The notes: generated from the sequence alone by a model not told the origin. DNA of 64,000 bases from Martinezella rhizogenes (GCF_000799715.1 NZ_JUHG01000013.1:372001-436000); one strand, 5' to 3'. Counted from the first letter of the stretch, positions 52,770 to 62,904 are shown. Numbers and translations: made by a program.

Positions 52770-53846
52770 ATGATCCAGAAGGAAAATCGCCGTCTTCGTG
52801 TGGGTGTGCTCGGCTGCGGGCCGATTGCCCAGTTCGCGCACCTGGAATCCTGCGTGAAAGCCAGGAATGCCGATCTCTACGCAATCTGCGACGCGGCACC
52901 CGATCTGCTGGCGCGCATGGGTGCCACCTACGAACCGCAGAAGATGTTCAGCGATTATGACGCCATGCTGGCCGACCCCGAGCTGGAAGCCGTCATCGTC
53001 GCCACTTCGGATGCCTATCATGTTCCGATGTCCATCAAGGCGCTCGAAGCCGGCAAGCATGTGCTCTGCGAAAAGCCGATCGGCGTGTCCGTCGAGGAGG
53101 GGCAGCAGCTGGCGGATGCCGTCAAGTGCTCCGGCAAGATCCTGCAGGTCGGGCATATGAAACGCTTCGATCCGGCGCTGGAAGCCGCACGCGACTTCGT
53201 GCGCGACGATATCGGCGAGATTTTCGCGCTGAAGGCATGGTATTGCGATTCCACCCACCGCTATACCAACACCGACGCGGTGCAGCCGCTGCCGGTTACC
53301 AGCAAACTTGCGCGCAAGCCGGGCGGCAATCCGAAGGCCGATCTCAGGCAATATTTCATGCTGGCGCATGGTTCGCATCTGGTCGACACCGCCCGCTTCC
53401 TCTGCGGCGATATCGTTGCCGTGCGCGCGCGCCTGCTGGAGCGCGCCGGCGCCTATTGCTGGTTCGTGGAAACCGAATTCGCCAATGGTGTCCTCGGCCA
53501 TCTCGACCTCACGGTCGCTGTCCGCATGGATTGGCACGAGGGCTTCCAGCTCTACGGCGAGAACGGCTCCATACTCGCGAAGACCTTCAATCCCTGGTAC
53601 TTCCGCTCCAGCGAGGTCGAGATCTTCCACGAGAAGGATGCGACGAGCCGGAAGCCGCTTGGCGCAGATGGACATTTCTTCCGCAGGCAGCTTGAGGGCC
53701 TCGCCGATACGGTGCTGAACGGCGCACCGATGCGCGGCGCCAATGTCGAGGACGGCATCGCTTCCATCCGCGCGATGGTTGCGATCGCCCGGTCGGTGGA
53801 GACCTGCGAGCGGGTCGAGCTTGCATCCGTGACGGGAGCCGTTTGA
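52770..53846 (+). CDS. Gfo/Idh/MocA-family oxidoreductase
   Basis: 358 residues. NAD site LRVGVLGCGPIAQFAHLESC, catalytic-Lys motif GKHVLCEKPIGVSVEEG, and YFMLAHGSHLVDTARFL with the conserved His. It probably oxidises a sugar hydroxyl to a keto group that the flanking TIM-barrel enzymes then handle. Its stop overlaps the ATG of the next gene by one base (TGATG). The product is only family-level similar to the divergent oxidoreductase at 47495, so the two likely act on different intermediates. Confidence 0.88.
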   Translation: MIQKENRRLRVGVLGCGPIAQFAHLESCVKARNADLYAICDAAPDLLARMGATYEPQKMFSDYDAMLADPELEAVIVATSDAYHVPMSIKALEAGKHVLCEKPIGVSVEEGQQLADAVKCSGKILQVGHMKRFDPALEAARDFVRDDIGEIFALKAWYCDSTHRYTNTDAVQPLPVTSKLARKPGGNPKADLRQYFMLAHGSHLVDTARFLCGDIVAVRARLLERAGAYCWFVETEFANGVLGHLDLTVAVRMDWHEGFQLYGENGSILAKTFNPWYFRSSEVEIFHEKDATSRKPLGADGHFFRRQLEGLADTVLNGAPMRGANVEDGIASIRAMVAIARSVETCERVELASVTGAV

Positions 53847-54664
53847 TGCAGCTCGGGATCTTCGCCAAGACCTTTCCGGGGACAGATCCCCTGAGCGTGC
53901 TGTCGGCAGTGCGCGACAGCGGCTATGCGGCCACCCAGTTCAACCTCGCCTGCTGCGGGCTGCCGTCCATGCCCGACACTGTATCGGGCTCCGTCACAAC
54001 AGCGATCCAGGCGGCAGCGGAAACGACCGGTATTTCGCTGGTCGCCCTCTCCGGAACCTACAATATGGCCCATCCGGACATTTCGGTGCGGCAAATGGGG
54101 CTGCGCCAGCTTGCCGTCGTGATTGAGACCGCGGCCGCCCTTTCCATTCCGCTCGTCACGCTCTGCACCGGCACCCGCAATGCAGCCGACCAATGGGCGC
54201 ATCATCCTGATAATGCCGATCCCTCAGCCTGGGCGGAGATGGCGACGGAGATGTCGAAAGCCTTGGCGCTGGCGGAAAAGCATGGCGTCGATCTCGGTAT
54301 TGAGCCGGAACAGGCCAACATCGTGACCTCGGCTGAGGACGCCAAGCGGCTGATTACCGAGATGGGATCGAAAAGACTGCGGATCGTCCTTGATCCGGCC
54401 AATCTCTTCGAAAGCGCAACGCCGCCGGAAGCTCGAGATATCGTCGAGCGCGCGGTTGAAACCGCAGCCGGGCATATCGCCATGGCGCATGCCAAGGATC
54501 GCTATGCCGACGGGCGTTTCGCAACTGCCGGCCAGGGCGTTGTGGATTTTCCCGATTTCATCGCACGACTGAAAGCCGTCGGTTTCGATGGCCCGCTCGT
54601 CACCCACGGCCTCTCCGCAGCGGAAGCACCTCAGGTCGCGGCCTTTCTCAAGGACTTGGCCTAA
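53846..54664 (+). CDS. Xylose-isomerase-like TIM-barrel sugar isomerase/epimerase
   Basis: 272 residues, start MQLGIFAKTFPGTDPLSVLSAV. Metal-ligand candidates are LGIEPEQANIV, IVLDPANLFE, HIAMAHAKDRYADG and PLVTHGLSAAEA. It differs clearly from the other TIM-barrel gene of the operon, so the pathway has two such steps or a lyase plus an isomerase. It overlaps the genes on both sides by one base (TGATG and TAATG). Confidence 0.83.
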   Translation: MQLGIFAKTFPGTDPLSVLSAVRDSGYAATQFNLACCGLPSMPDTVSGSVTTAIQAAAETTGISLVALSGTYNMAHPDISVRQMGLRQLAVVIETAAALSIPLVTLCTGTRNAADQWAHHPDNADPSAWAEMATEMSKALALAEKHGVDLGIEPEQANIVTSAEDAKRLITEMGSKRLRIVLDPANLFESATPPEARDIVERAVETAAGHIAMAHAKDRYADGRFATAGQGVVDFPDFIARLKAVGFDGPLVTHGLSAAEAPQVAAFLKDLA

Positions 54665-55494
54665 TGGGCGAAACGGCAACTCTCATGCGTGGCGATGCCA
54701 GTCTGTCCGTCTTCGATGGCGGCCAAGGGCTGCCGGTCGTTTTTCAGCATGGCTTGGGCGGGGATGAGGCGCAGGTTGCGCAAACCTTTCCACCAGCCGA
54801 CAGCGTGCGGCGGATCACGGTGGAATGCCGAGGACATGGCGCGTCGTCGCTTGGCTCAGCGCGGCCCTTTTCGCTCCAGATGTTTGCCGAGGATGTGCTG
54901 GCAGCGGCGACCGTGCGCGGGCTTGATCGCTTTGTCGTCGGCGGCATTTCCATGGGCGCGGCACTTGCCCTACATCTCGCCCATCATCACCCGGAGCGCG
55001 TTGCCGCGCTCGTTCTCGTCCGTCCCGCCTGGACCTTTGCCGCATCCCCCGACAATCTCGAACCGATCCGCGCCGTTGCGGCGCTGCTTCGTTCGCATCC
55101 AATCGATGAGGCACGGGCGCTGTTTACAAGCTCCGAAATCGGCCTGCGGATAAAGGCGGATGCGCCCGACAATTTCGCGTCCCTGCTCGGCTATTTCGAC
55201 CGGCCGGATGCGGTCGCTTTCGCATCCGTGCTGGCCGACATCGCCGCTGATGGACCTGACGTGTCACAGGCGTCAGCGGCAGCGCTTGCCATCCCAACAC
55301 TTATCATCGGCAACCAGCAGGACGCGATCCATCCGCTCTCCCATGCGCGGACGCTCGCCGACACCATTCCCGGCGCAAGCTTCGTCGAAGTCACCCCCAA
55401 GGCCGCCGACAAATCACGGCATTTCGCCGAAGTCCAAGACGCCATCACTCGTTTTCTCGCATCCAAGACAATCCGGAGCCTCGTCCCATCATGA
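54664..55494 (+). CDS. Alpha/beta hydrolase
   Basis: 276 residues. Oxyanion region VVFQHGLGGDEAQVA, nucleophile elbow VGGISMGAALALHLA, acid in LIIGNQQDAIHPL and C-terminal catalytic His in KSRHFAEVQDAI. Similar to 3-oxoadipate enol-lactonases and other small esterases. In this operon a lactonase acting on an oxidised sugar is plausible, since two oxidoreductase genes are near, but an esterase is equally possible from sequence. Confidence 0.83.
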   Translation: MGETATLMRGDASLSVFDGGQGLPVVFQHGLGGDEAQVAQTFPPADSVRRITVECRGHGASSLGSARPFSLQMFAEDVLAAATVRGLDRFVVGGISMGAALALHLAHHHPERVAALVLVRPAWTFAASPDNLEPIRAVAALLRSHPIDEARALFTSSEIGLRIKADAPDNFASLLGYFDRPDAVAFASVLADIAADGPDVSQASAAALAIPTLIIGNQQDAIHPLSHARTLADTIPGASFVEVTPKAADKSRHFAEVQDAITRFLASKTIRSLVPS

Positions 55495-56216
55495 CGTCCA
55501 AAACTCTTTCAGGCCCGGCGGCCATCGCCGCTCTGCCCCGCAACCGGCTGCTGGGCGAATTCTCGCTCTGGTCGGCTGATCTCGCCAATATGGAGACCGA
55601 TCTCAAGCGCATTGAGCCCTATGTCGACCTGCATCATATCGATGTCGCCGATGCGCGCTTTACGCCGGGCTTCCTGTTCTTTCCGGATTTCGTCGCGCGC
55701 ATCGCGAAGGCGACCGCCAAGCCGATCCATGTTCATCTGATGGTCGAGGCTGAAATCGTAGAGGAACAAACACGCCAGTTCATCGAAGCAGGCGCAGATC
55801 TTATCAGCGTTCATGCCGAAAACGGCGAAGCGGGCTTGCGCGCCGTAGCACTTGCAAAGGAGCTCGGTGCCGAAGCCGGCGTCGTGTTGCGGCTGGAAAC
55901 ACCCGTCTCGGCGGTCGCGCCCTTCATAGACCATGTCGCCTTCGTGACCCTGCTCGGCACCTCGATCGGGGTCAAAGGGCAGAGCCTTTCCGAAAAGGCG
56001 TGCGGCCGGCTGATTGAGGCGCGGGCGTTGTTGAAGCAGGCGGGCCGGGAGGATCAGGTGATCCTGGCGGCCGATGGCGGCATTCGTGAGCAAACGGTGC
56101 CGGAGCTGCGTGCAGCAGGTGCCCAGACGGTCGTTCTCGGGTCGCTCGCCTTCGGCGACAAGGACCTGGGCAAGCGGATAGAATGGCTGCATGGACTGGA
56201 GAGCCGGATTCCGTGA
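55491..56216 (+). CDS. Ribulose-phosphate/allulose-6-phosphate 3-epimerase family protein
   Basis: 241 residues. RPE-type barrel: FSLWSADLANMETDLKRIE, the metal ligands in HHIDVADARF (His, Asp), HVHLMVEAE (His) and AADGGIREQTV (Asp), and phosphate binding in VVLGSLAF. The divergent N-terminus (LLGEFSLWSAD rather than the usual APSILSAD) and RF instead of the usual HF after the metal-binding motif suggest a non-standard ketose phosphate, such as allulose-6-phosphate. It is followed by a ROK kinase, as in allose pathways. 4-bp overlaps on both sides. Confidence 0.82.
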   Translation: MTSKTLSGPAAIAALPRNRLLGEFSLWSADLANMETDLKRIEPYVDLHHIDVADARFTPGFLFFPDFVARIAKATAKPIHVHLMVEAEIVEEQTRQFIEAGADLISVHAENGEAGLRAVALAKELGAEAGVVLRLETPVSAVAPFIDHVAFVTLLGTSIGVKGQSLSEKACGRLIEARALLKQAGREDQVILAADGGIREQTVPELRAAGAQTVVLGSLAFGDKDLGKRIEWLHGLESRIP

Positions 56217-57250
56217 AAAAGGTCGCTCTTGCCTTCGATCTCGGCGGAACCGAGCTTCGCGCCGCACTGGTGGACGAAGAGGGAAACCTTCTGTCGTTTT
56301 CCGCCGTGCCAACGCAAGCAGCCGGAGGGCCGGATGCGGTCATCCGGCAGATCGAGTTGCTGGCGGCGGCTGTGCTGGCGGAAACGCCTGATCTTCTGCC
56401 CATCGGCATCGGGATCGGTGCCCCCGGCCCTCTCGATCCGGAAGCCGGCGTCGTCATTGCGGCGCCGACGCTCACCGGATGGAACGAGGTTCCACTGGCC
56501 GACATTCTTTCCAGCCGGTTTCAATTGCCGGTTCGGCTGGAAAACGATGCGAATGCGGCAGCGGTTGGCGAATGGCGATATGGCGCCGGCCGTGGTGCAA
56601 GATCGATCGTGTTCGTCACCGTTTCGACCGGCATCGGCGGCGGCGTGATCGGCGATGGGCGGGTCCTGCACGGCAGGCGGGGTCTCGCCGCCGAAATCGG
56701 TCACATGACGATCACCAACGAGGGTGAACGATGCTTCTGCGGCGCGGTCGGCTGCTTTGAAGCCGTCGCCTCCGGAACGGCGCTCGGCAGGCGGGCAACG
56801 GCGCGGACCCGGCAATCCGATGGCTCTATGCTACGCGCACTATCGGCCGACGCCGATGTGACCGGGCGACATGTGGTCGACGCAGCGCGAAACGGCGATG
56901 CGCTGGCGCTGGAGTTGTTGCATGCCGAGGCGCGATGGCTGGGGATCGGTTTCACCAACCTGCTTCACCTCTACTCCCCGGACATTCTGGTGATGGGGGG
57001 CGGCATATCGCATGGCTTCGATCTTCTCTACGACACCATGATCGCGACAATTCACGACCGGGCCATGCCGGCCTATCGCGACGTGCCAATCGTTCCGGCA
57101 CAGCTCGGACGACATGCGGGCTTGATCGGTGCTGCCAGCCTCATTCTCGGAAGCGAGGCGCAAATCAGCTCTGAACCATCGAGCCTTCAGGGCTCGAATA
57201 ATCTTGGCGCGGATATTTCCGCCGGCACAAAGGAGGTCAGCAATGGCTAA
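56213..57250 (+). CDS. ROK-family sugar kinase
   Basis: 345 residues. Phosphate loop [14 protein letters not shown], catalytic Asp in [34 protein letters not shown] and the zinc motif CFCGAVGC. It phosphorylates a hexose or hexosamine at C-6. GTG 56213 is chosen (GTGA overlap with the epimerase stop) because it places the phosphate loop at the N-terminus. The last 35 residues beyond [10 protein letters not shown] are a Ser/Gly-rich tail overlapping the next gene's start by eight bases. Confidence 0.89.
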   Translation: MKKVALAFDLGGTELRAALVDEEGNLLSFSAVPTQAAGGPDAVIRQIELLAAAVLAETPDLLPIGIGIGAPGPLDPEAGVVIAAPTLTGWNEVPLADILSSRFQLPVRLENDANAAAVGEWRYGAGRGARSIVFVTVSTGIGGGVIGDGRVLHGRRGLAAEIGHMTITNEGERCFCGAVGCFEAVASGTALGRRATARTRQSDGSMLRALSADADVTGRHVVDAARNGDALALELLHAEARWLGIGFTNLLHLYSPDILVMGGGISHGFDLLYDTMIATIHDRAMPAYRDVPIVPAQLGRHAGLIGAASLILGSEAQISSEPSSLQGSNNLGADISAGTKEVSNG

Positions 57251-58328
57251 TCTCACGCTCCGCGACGCCCGTAAGACCTACGGCGCCCTCGAAGTGATCA
57301 AGGGCATCGATCTGGATGTGGACGACCGCGAATTCGTCGTCTTCGTTGGCCCTTCCGGCTGCGGCAAATCCACGCTGCTGCGCATGATCGCCGGCCTAGA
57401 GAAAATCAACGGCGGCGACCTCGTAATTGACGGCACACGCTCCAACGATATCGATCCCTCGCAGCGCGGCCTGGCGATGGTGTTTCAGTCCTATGCGCTC
57501 TATCCGCATATGACGGTTGCCGAGAACATGGGCTTCGCGCTCCGGATTGCCGGTATTCCGTTGGCCGAGCGCGACCAGAAGGTCAAAGACGCGGCCCAGA
57601 TTCTGGAACTGTCGCATCTGCTCGACCGCCGGCCGAAGGATCTGTCGGGCGGCCAGCGCCAGCGTGTCGCTATCGGCCGCGCCATCGTGCGCAATCCGAA
57701 GATCTTCCTGTTCGACGAGCCGCTTTCCAATCTCGATGCGGCGCTGCGCGTCAACATGCGGCTGGAACTGATGCGCCTGCATGAGAGACTGGCCGCGACG
57801 ATGATCTATGTCACCCATGACCAGATCGAAGCCATGACCATGGCCGACAAGATCGTTGTTTTGAACAGCGGGCGCATCGAGCAGGTCGGCTCGCCGCTTG
57901 AGCTTTACAATCGCCCAGCAAACATCTTCGTCGCCGGCTTCATCGGTTCGCCAAAGATGAACCTTCTGACGGTAATCGTCGAAAAGACCGGCCCAACCGG
58001 TATCTCGGTCGCGCTGCCGGGCGGAAGCACAATCACCGTTCCGGTCGCAGCCAGAGCATTGAAGGCCGGCTCGACGCTGACGCTGGGCATCCGTCCAGAA
58101 CATATCCGCATCGGCCAGGGCGGCCAGTTCACCGGGGAAGCGATCCTTGCCGAACGTCTTGGCGGCCTGACCGTTCTTCATGTCGATATCGCATCCAACC
58201 AATCTCTCGTCGTGCAAACGGAAGGCACCGACACGACCCCGCTACACACGCCGATCTCCCTCCAGATCGACCCTGCCGCCTGCCATCTCTTCGACCAAGA
58301 GGGAAGAACGCTTGCCAGGCTGAACTGA
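57243..58328 (+). CDS. Sugar ABC transporter ATP-binding protein (UgpC/MalK type)
   Basis: 361 residues. Walker [16 protein letters not shown]-loop [13 protein letters not shown], signature [15 protein letters not shown], Walker [17 protein letters not shown]-loop [12 protein letters not shown], then a C-terminal MalK-type OB regulatory domain from about residue 235. It completes the importer whose other genes begin the operon. The ATG at 57243 has AAAGGAGGT, the best ribosome-binding site in the operon. Likely last gene of the transcript. Confidence 0.94.
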   Translation: MANLTLRDARKTYGALEVIKGIDLDVDDREFVVFVGPSGCGKSTLLRMIAGLEKINGGDLVIDGTRSNDIDPSQRGLAMVFQSYALYPHMTVAENMGFALRIAGIPLAERDQKVKDAAQILELSHLLDRRPKDLSGGQRQRVAIGRAIVRNPKIFLFDEPLSNLDAALRVNMRLELMRLHERLAATMIYVTHDQIEAMTMADKIVVLNSGRIEQVGSPLELYNRPANIFVAGFIGSPKMNLLTVIVEKTGPTGISVALPGGSTITVPVAARALKAGSTLTLGIRPEHIRIGQGGQFTGEAILAERLGGLTVLHVDIASNQSLVVQTEGTDTTPLHTPISLQIDPAACHLFDQEGRTLARLN

Positions 58329-58448
58329 TCAGTGAATTGTACGCGGGCGCGGACCGGCACGCTTCTTGCGTTTTAGTTCACGCCCGCGATCGGCCGCCCA
58401 GGCCGGTCGGGAGCGCAGGCAGACATTCCATGCAAAGGAAGGCTCCCC

Positions 58449-60092
58449 ATGACGCAGATCGATGCCGCTCCACCCTCAAAGATCGAGGCCGTTCTCTCGG
58501 TCAAGAACCTGACGATCAGCCTGCCGAAAGCCATGGAGCGCGCGCATGCGGTGAATGATGTCTCCTTCGATCTGATGGATGGCGAGATCCTTTGCATCAT
58601 CGGGGAATCCGGCTCGGGCAAATCGGTGACCGCCAGTGCGGTCATGGGCTTGCTGCCGTCGATTATCCAGGTGACGGCAGGCTCGATCTGGTTCAGAGGC
58701 GTCGACCTGGTAAGCGCGGACGACGTGACGCTTAGAGGTCTGAGGGGCCGCGCCGTCTCGATCATCTTTCAGGACCCGCTGTCGGCGCTCAACCCGCTGA
58801 TGACGATCGGCGACCAGATTATCGAGGTGCTGGATGCCCATAAAGTCGGCACACCGGAGAGCCGGCGGCAGAAGGTGAAGGAACTGCTCAACGAAGTCGG
58901 CCTGCCCGATCCCGAGCTCCTGCAGCACCAATATCCCTTTCGGCTGTCCGGCGGACAGCGGCAGCGCGTGATGATCGCCATGGCCCTGGCGCTTGATCCT
59001 GACATACTGATCGCCGACGAGCCGACCACTGCCCTGGACGTCACCACGCAGGCCCAGATCCTGGAACTGATCCGCAAGATCCAGAGGCGCAAGAAGATGA
59101 GCGTCATGTTCATCACCCATGATTTCGGGGTGGTGGCGGAGATTGCCGACCGAGTGATCGTCATGGAGAAGGGCCATCTCGTCGAGCAGGGAACGGCCGA
59201 CCAGGTGCTGAACGCGCCCGTGCATCCCTATACGCAGCGCCTGATTGCGGCGGTGCCGCGGATGACAACGAGGGATCGCGATGCCATGGCCGATACACCT
59301 GTCGTGCTGGAAGTGGAGAAGCTCAATAAGACCTATCGTTCCGGCGGCGGCTTCCTGTCCAAGGCGCGGACAGTTCAGGCGGTGAGCGACGTCAGTTTCT
59401 CGATCCGCAAGGGGCGCACGCTGGGCGTCGTCGGCGAATCCGGTTCCGGCAAATCGTCCCTCGGCCGGGTACTGCTGAAACTTCTGAAATCCGACAGCGG
59501 CAGGATCCTGTTCGACGGCCGCGATATCGCAGCACTGACGGACGAACAGTTCCGGCCGCTGCGCCCCTATATCCAGATGATCTTCCAGGATCCGTTCGCC
59601 TCGCTCAATCCGCGCCACACGATCGGCCGGATCCTGACCGTCGGGCCGATCGCCCATGGTTTGCCAATACATGAGGCAAAGGCCAAGGCGCTGCGGCTTC
59701 TGAAACGCGTCGGCCTCGATGAAGGCGCCTTCGACCGCTTCCCGCATGAGTTTTCGGGAGGCCAGCGCCAGCGCATCGGCATTGCCCGGGCCTTGATGCT
59801 CGACCCCGTGCTACTGGTGGCGGACGAGGCTGTGTCCGCCCTCGACGTTTCGATCCAGGCTCAGATCCTCAAGCTCCTCGCGGAGATCCAGCAAGATACC
59901 AAGGTGGCGATGATCTTCATCACACACGACCTGCGCGTCGCAAGCCAGATCTGCGACGAGGTCGCCGTCATGTACAAGGGCGAGATCGTCGAATGCGGGC
60001 CACCGTCGCAAATCTTCCGTGCGCCGGAGCACGCCTATACGCAACGCCTGCTCGCCGCCATTCCCGGCAGCGACTGGGAGGCGACGGGCTGA
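58449..60092 (+). CDS. Peptide/glutathione-type ABC transporter, two fused ATP-binding domains (DppDF/GsiA type)
   Basis: 547 residues, two complete ATPase domains: residues 10-270 (Walker [46 protein letters not shown]) and 295-540 (GESGSGKSSLGRVL, FSGGQRQRIGIARAL, LLVADEAVSALDVS). In the second Walker B the usual ExP is EAV, known in this family. It energises a dipeptide- or opine-type importer; the family-5 binding protein at 62985 is the likely partner, with permeases outside the window. Starts 120 bp after the sugar operon. Confidence 0.9.
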   Translation: MTQIDAAPPSKIEAVLSVKNLTISLPKAMERAHAVNDVSFDLMDGEILCIIGESGSGKSVTASAVMGLLPSIIQVTAGSIWFRGVDLVSADDVTLRGLRGRAVSIIFQDPLSALNPLMTIGDQIIEVLDAHKVGTPESRRQKVKELLNEVGLPDPELLQHQYPFRLSGGQRQRVMIAMALALDPDILIADEPTTALDVTTQAQILELIRKIQRRKKMSVMFITHDFGVVAEIADRVIVMEKGHLVEQGTADQVLNAPVHPYTQRLIAAVPRMTTRDRDAMADTPVVLEVEKLNKTYRSGGGFLSKARTVQAVSDVSFSIRKGRTLGVVGESGSGKSSLGRVLLKLLKSDSGRILFDGRDIAALTDEQFRPLRPYIQMIFQDPFASLNPRHTIGRILTVGPIAHGLPIHEAKAKALRLLKRVGLDEGAFDRFPHEFSGGQRQRIGIARALMLDPVLLVADEAVSALDVSIQAQILKLLAEIQQDTKVAMIFITHDLRVASQICDEVAVMYKGEIVECGPPSQIFRAPEHAYTQRLLAAIPGSDWEATG

Positions 60093-60361
60093 CCCGTAAA
60101 CTCCCTCACCGGCCATGCGGATGATGCACATTTACTGTCGTCGATGCCCGCGTCGAGAGGTCTGCTTGTCTCAGAAATAGGCATCTTTTCTTTCTGCTCA
60201 AAAACTTATCGCCTGACGAAAGAAAATAGTTGCATTCGTCCACTATCCGTCCTTTCATACGATCATTAGTTCCAGCGACGATCCGCCGCCGACAATAATG
60301 AACCTGCTGCCTACTGGGCCTGCGGGAACGCTATTTTGTTGCCTTTCGAAGGTTCCGAGCA
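60093..60361. promoter_or_regulatory. 269-bp spacer with a 9-bp inverted repeat before the MarR gene
   Basis: TTTTCTTTC (60186-60194) and GAAAGAAAA (60218-60226) are perfect inverted arms 23 bases apart in a locally AT-rich stretch that should hold the promoter of the MarR-SDR-oxidase genes. No coding frame of note is present. Confidence 0.35.
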
Positions 60362-60847
60362 ATGCTGCCGCCGACCAAGAGTCCGCCGACTTCTGTAAAG
60401 GACATCGATATCGATGTCCTTGAGGATACGCTGAGCTTCTACATCCGCAGCATCAACCTGGCCGTTTCGCGCGATCTGGATGAGAAGCTCGAAGGCCTGG
60501 ATGTTGCGCGCGGAACCGGCAAGATCACCACCCTTTTTCTCGTCGACGGCAATCCCGGCATTCGGCCCTCCACCATCGCCAAGCTCATCTTGAAAGACCG
60601 CTCGGCGACGGGCCGGCTGGTCGACCAGATGGAGGAGCACGGGCTGCTGTTCCGCGAGACGTCGGCAGACGACAGTCGCGCACAAGAACTCTACATCACC
60701 GAAAAAGGACGCGAACTGGCCGAGCGCGTGCGCGGCATCGTCACCCGGCAATCGCGCGAGTTTTTTTCCGACATCAGCGACGAGGAACACAAGCTCCTCA
60801 TCGACATCCTACGCCGCACCTATCGGCGCGTCGCCGCACAGTCGTGA
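60362..60847 (+). CDS. MarR-family transcriptional regulator
   Basis: 161 residues. Winged helix with VDGNPGIRPSTIAKLILKDRSATGRLVDQMEEHGLLFRETS and the wing ELYITEKGRELAERV, flanked by dimerisation helices (LEDTLSFYIRSINLAVSRDL). It is first in the MarR-SDR-oxidase-binding protein group and probably controls it. Its stop (60845-60847) lies 24 bases before the SDR start. Confidence 0.88.
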   Translation: MLPPTKSPPTSVKDIDIDVLEDTLSFYIRSINLAVSRDLDEKLEGLDVARGTGKITTLFLVDGNPGIRPSTIAKLILKDRSATGRLVDQMEEHGLLFRETSADDSRAQELYITEKGRELAERVRGIVTRQSREFFSDISDEEHKLLIDILRRTYRRVAAQS

Positions 60848-60871
60848 ATGACCTGGCCATGGAGAACGGGC

Positions 60872-61570
60872 ATGAATGAAGAACGGGTCGCAATGATATC
60901 GGGAGCCAGCCGGGGGATTGGCGCGGCACTCGCCGAGGAGCTTGCCGCCAAGAGCTGGCGGCTGTCGCTTGGCATGCGCCAGCCGGTGATGCCCGCCTGG
61001 GCCGATCCCGCCCGTGTTCGCGTCTTTGCCTATGATGCCGTCGATCCCGATGCATCGTCATCATGGACCGAAGAGACGCTCAGCGCCTTCGGCCGGATCG
61101 ACGCCGTCGTCGCCAATGCCGGCATCATCGTCGCCAAGACCGTGATCGAGGCCAACGACGCGGATTTTGACGATCTGCTCGAGGTGAACGTCAAGGCGCC
61201 GCGACGGCTGGCAAAGTCCGCGTGGAGCGCGCTTGCCTCAAGCGGTCGCGGCCGGGTGATCATCGTCGCCTCGCTCTCGGGAAAACGGGTGAAATCCGCG
61301 AATTCCGGGCTCTATGCCGTCTCCAAATTCGCGGCCGTCGCGCTCGCCCATGCCATACGCCATACCGGCTTTGATCTCGGCATCCGCGCCACCGCTGTCT
61401 GCCCCGGTTTCGTGGCAACCGATATGGCGCGCGCCCTGACAAGCAAGGCCGATAGCGAGATGACCGATCCGCGCGATCTTGCCCGCGTCATTGCCATGCT
61501 GATCGACCTGCCGAACGAGGCGAGCGTCGCGGAATTTTCTATCAACTGCCAGCTAGAGGAGTCTTTCTAA
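60872..61570 (+). CDS. Short-chain dehydrogenase/reductase
   Basis: 232 residues. Rossmann start VAMISGASRGIGAALAEELA, cofactor motif VVANAGIIVAKTV, catalytic Ser in IIVASLSGKRV, and the YxxxK pair in GLYAVSKFAAVALAHAI. It oxidises or reduces a small alcohol or ketone; the Asn-Ser-Tyr-Lys set is complete. ATG 60872 with GGAGAACGGGC upstream is preferred over an in-frame ATG directly at 60848. Followed two bases later by the FAD oxidase gene. Confidence 0.88.
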   Translation: MNEERVAMISGASRGIGAALAEELAAKSWRLSLGMRQPVMPAWADPARVRVFAYDAVDPDASSSWTEETLSAFGRIDAVVANAGIIVAKTVIEANDADFDDLLEVNVKAPRRLAKSAWSALASSGRGRVIIVASLSGKRVKSANSGLYAVSKFAAVALAHAIRHTGFDLGIRATAVCPGFVATDMARALTSKADSEMTDPRDLARVIAMLIDLPNEASVAEFSINCQLEESF

Positions 61571-61572
61571 CC

Positions 61573-62904
61573 ATGCCCGGCCCCTATGTGGTCCCCGTTC
61601 ACGGGGACGCTGAACTGCCTAAGGAAGTCGACGTCGTCGTCATCGGTGGCGGCATCATCGGCACGTCGACCGCCCTGGAACTGGCCGAGCAAGGCCTGCG
61701 CGTCGCACTGTGCGAGAAGGGCGGTATCGGCCAGGAACAATCGAGCCGCAACTGGGGTTGGGTCCGCATATCACGACGCGATCCGCGCGAAGTGCCGCTG
61801 ATGGCGGAAGCCCTGCGAATCTGGAGCACGCTCGACACCCGCATCGGCCGCGACACCGGATACAAGCGCGCCGGCATCATCTTCACCTGCGCCAACGACA
61901 AGGAATATGCCGACCACGAGCGCTGGAACCACAATCTCGAAGGCTATCAGCTCGAAAGCCGCATGGTCAGCGGCGCTGAATTCAGGAACCTTGCTCCCGG
62001 TTCGCAGATGGACATCAAGGGCGCGCTCTACACCGCCGCCGACGGCCGCGCCGAGCCGCAGCGTGCAGCACCGGCGATTGCCGAAGCCGCCCGCGACAAG
62101 GGCGCCTCCATCCTCACCGAATGCGCCGTGCGCGGTATCGAGACGGCGGCCGGCCGGATCTCCGGCGTAATCACCGAGCGCGGCCCGATTGCCTGCAAGG
62201 CCGTCGTTCTCGCCGGCGGCGCCTGGTCGAGCCTGTTTGCCGGCATGTTCGGGCTCGATCTGCCGCAATTGAAGGTGATGAACTCCGTGCTACGCACCAA
62301 GCCGCTGGAAGGCGGTCCCGAGCAGGCGATCTGGGCCAACGGTTTTGCCCTGCGCAAGCGCCAGGACGGCGGCTACACCATTGCCTCCGGTCACGAGAAC
62401 ATCGTCGATATCGTGCCGAAATCCTTCCGCTATGCCGGCAAGTTCTTTCCGGCGCTGTCCAAGGAATGGCGCTCGCTGAACTTCCGCCTCTCCGGCCGCT
62501 TTCTTGACGAGGCCCGCATTCCCGACCGCTGGGCAATGGACGAGGCCAGCCCCTTCGAATATTGCCGCGTTCTCGATCCGAAACCGTCGACCAAGCTTTC
62601 GAACATGGCGCTCGCCAACCTCAAGAAAGCCTTCCCGGTGTTCGAGAAGGCCGAGATCGCCCAGCGCTGGGCAGGCTATATCGACGTCACGCCGGATGCC
62701 GTGCCGGTGATCGACGCGATCGACAGCATTCCGGGTTTCCACATCGCCACCGGTTTTTCCGGCCACGGCTTCGGCATCGGCCCGGCGGCCGGGCGGCTGA
62801 TGGCCGATATCGTCACTGGCAAGCCGCCGATTGTCGATCGCAAGAACTTCCGTTTCTCCCGCTTCCACGACGGTTCGAAGATCGAACTGATCAGCGGTTT
62901 CTGA
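61573..62904 (+). CDS. FAD-dependent oxidoreductase of the D-amino-acid oxidase family
   Basis: 443 residues. FAD site VDVVVIGGGIIGTSTALELAEQGLRVALCEK, then GQEQSSRNWGWVRISRRDP typical of the DadA/glycine-oxidase group, KAVVLAGGAWSSLFAGMFG, and the FAD-closing end FHIATGFSGHGFGIGPAAGRLMADIVTG. It oxidises an amine or amino acid, probably brought in by the peptide-type importer of the same group. A GAGGAG site lies 14 bases upstream of the ATG. Confidence 0.88.
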   Translation: MPGPYVVPVHGDAELPKEVDVVVIGGGIIGTSTALELAEQGLRVALCEKGGIGQEQSSRNWGWVRISRRDPREVPLMAEALRIWSTLDTRIGRDTGYKRAGIIFTCANDKEYADHERWNHNLEGYQLESRMVSGAEFRNLAPGSQMDIKGALYTAADGRAEPQRAAPAIAEAARDKGASILTECAVRGIETAAGRISGVITERGPIACKAVVLAGGAWSSLFAGMFGLDLPQLKVMNSVLRTKPLEGGPEQAIWANGFALRKRQDGGYTIASGHENIVDIVPKSFRYAGKFFPALSKEWRSLNFRLSGRFLDEARIPDRWAMDEASPFEYCRVLDPKPSTKLSNMALANLKKAFPVFEKAEIAQRWAGYIDVTPDAVPVIDAIDSIPGFHIATGFSGHGFGIGPAAGRLMADIVTGKPPIVDRKNFRFSRFHDGSKIELISGF

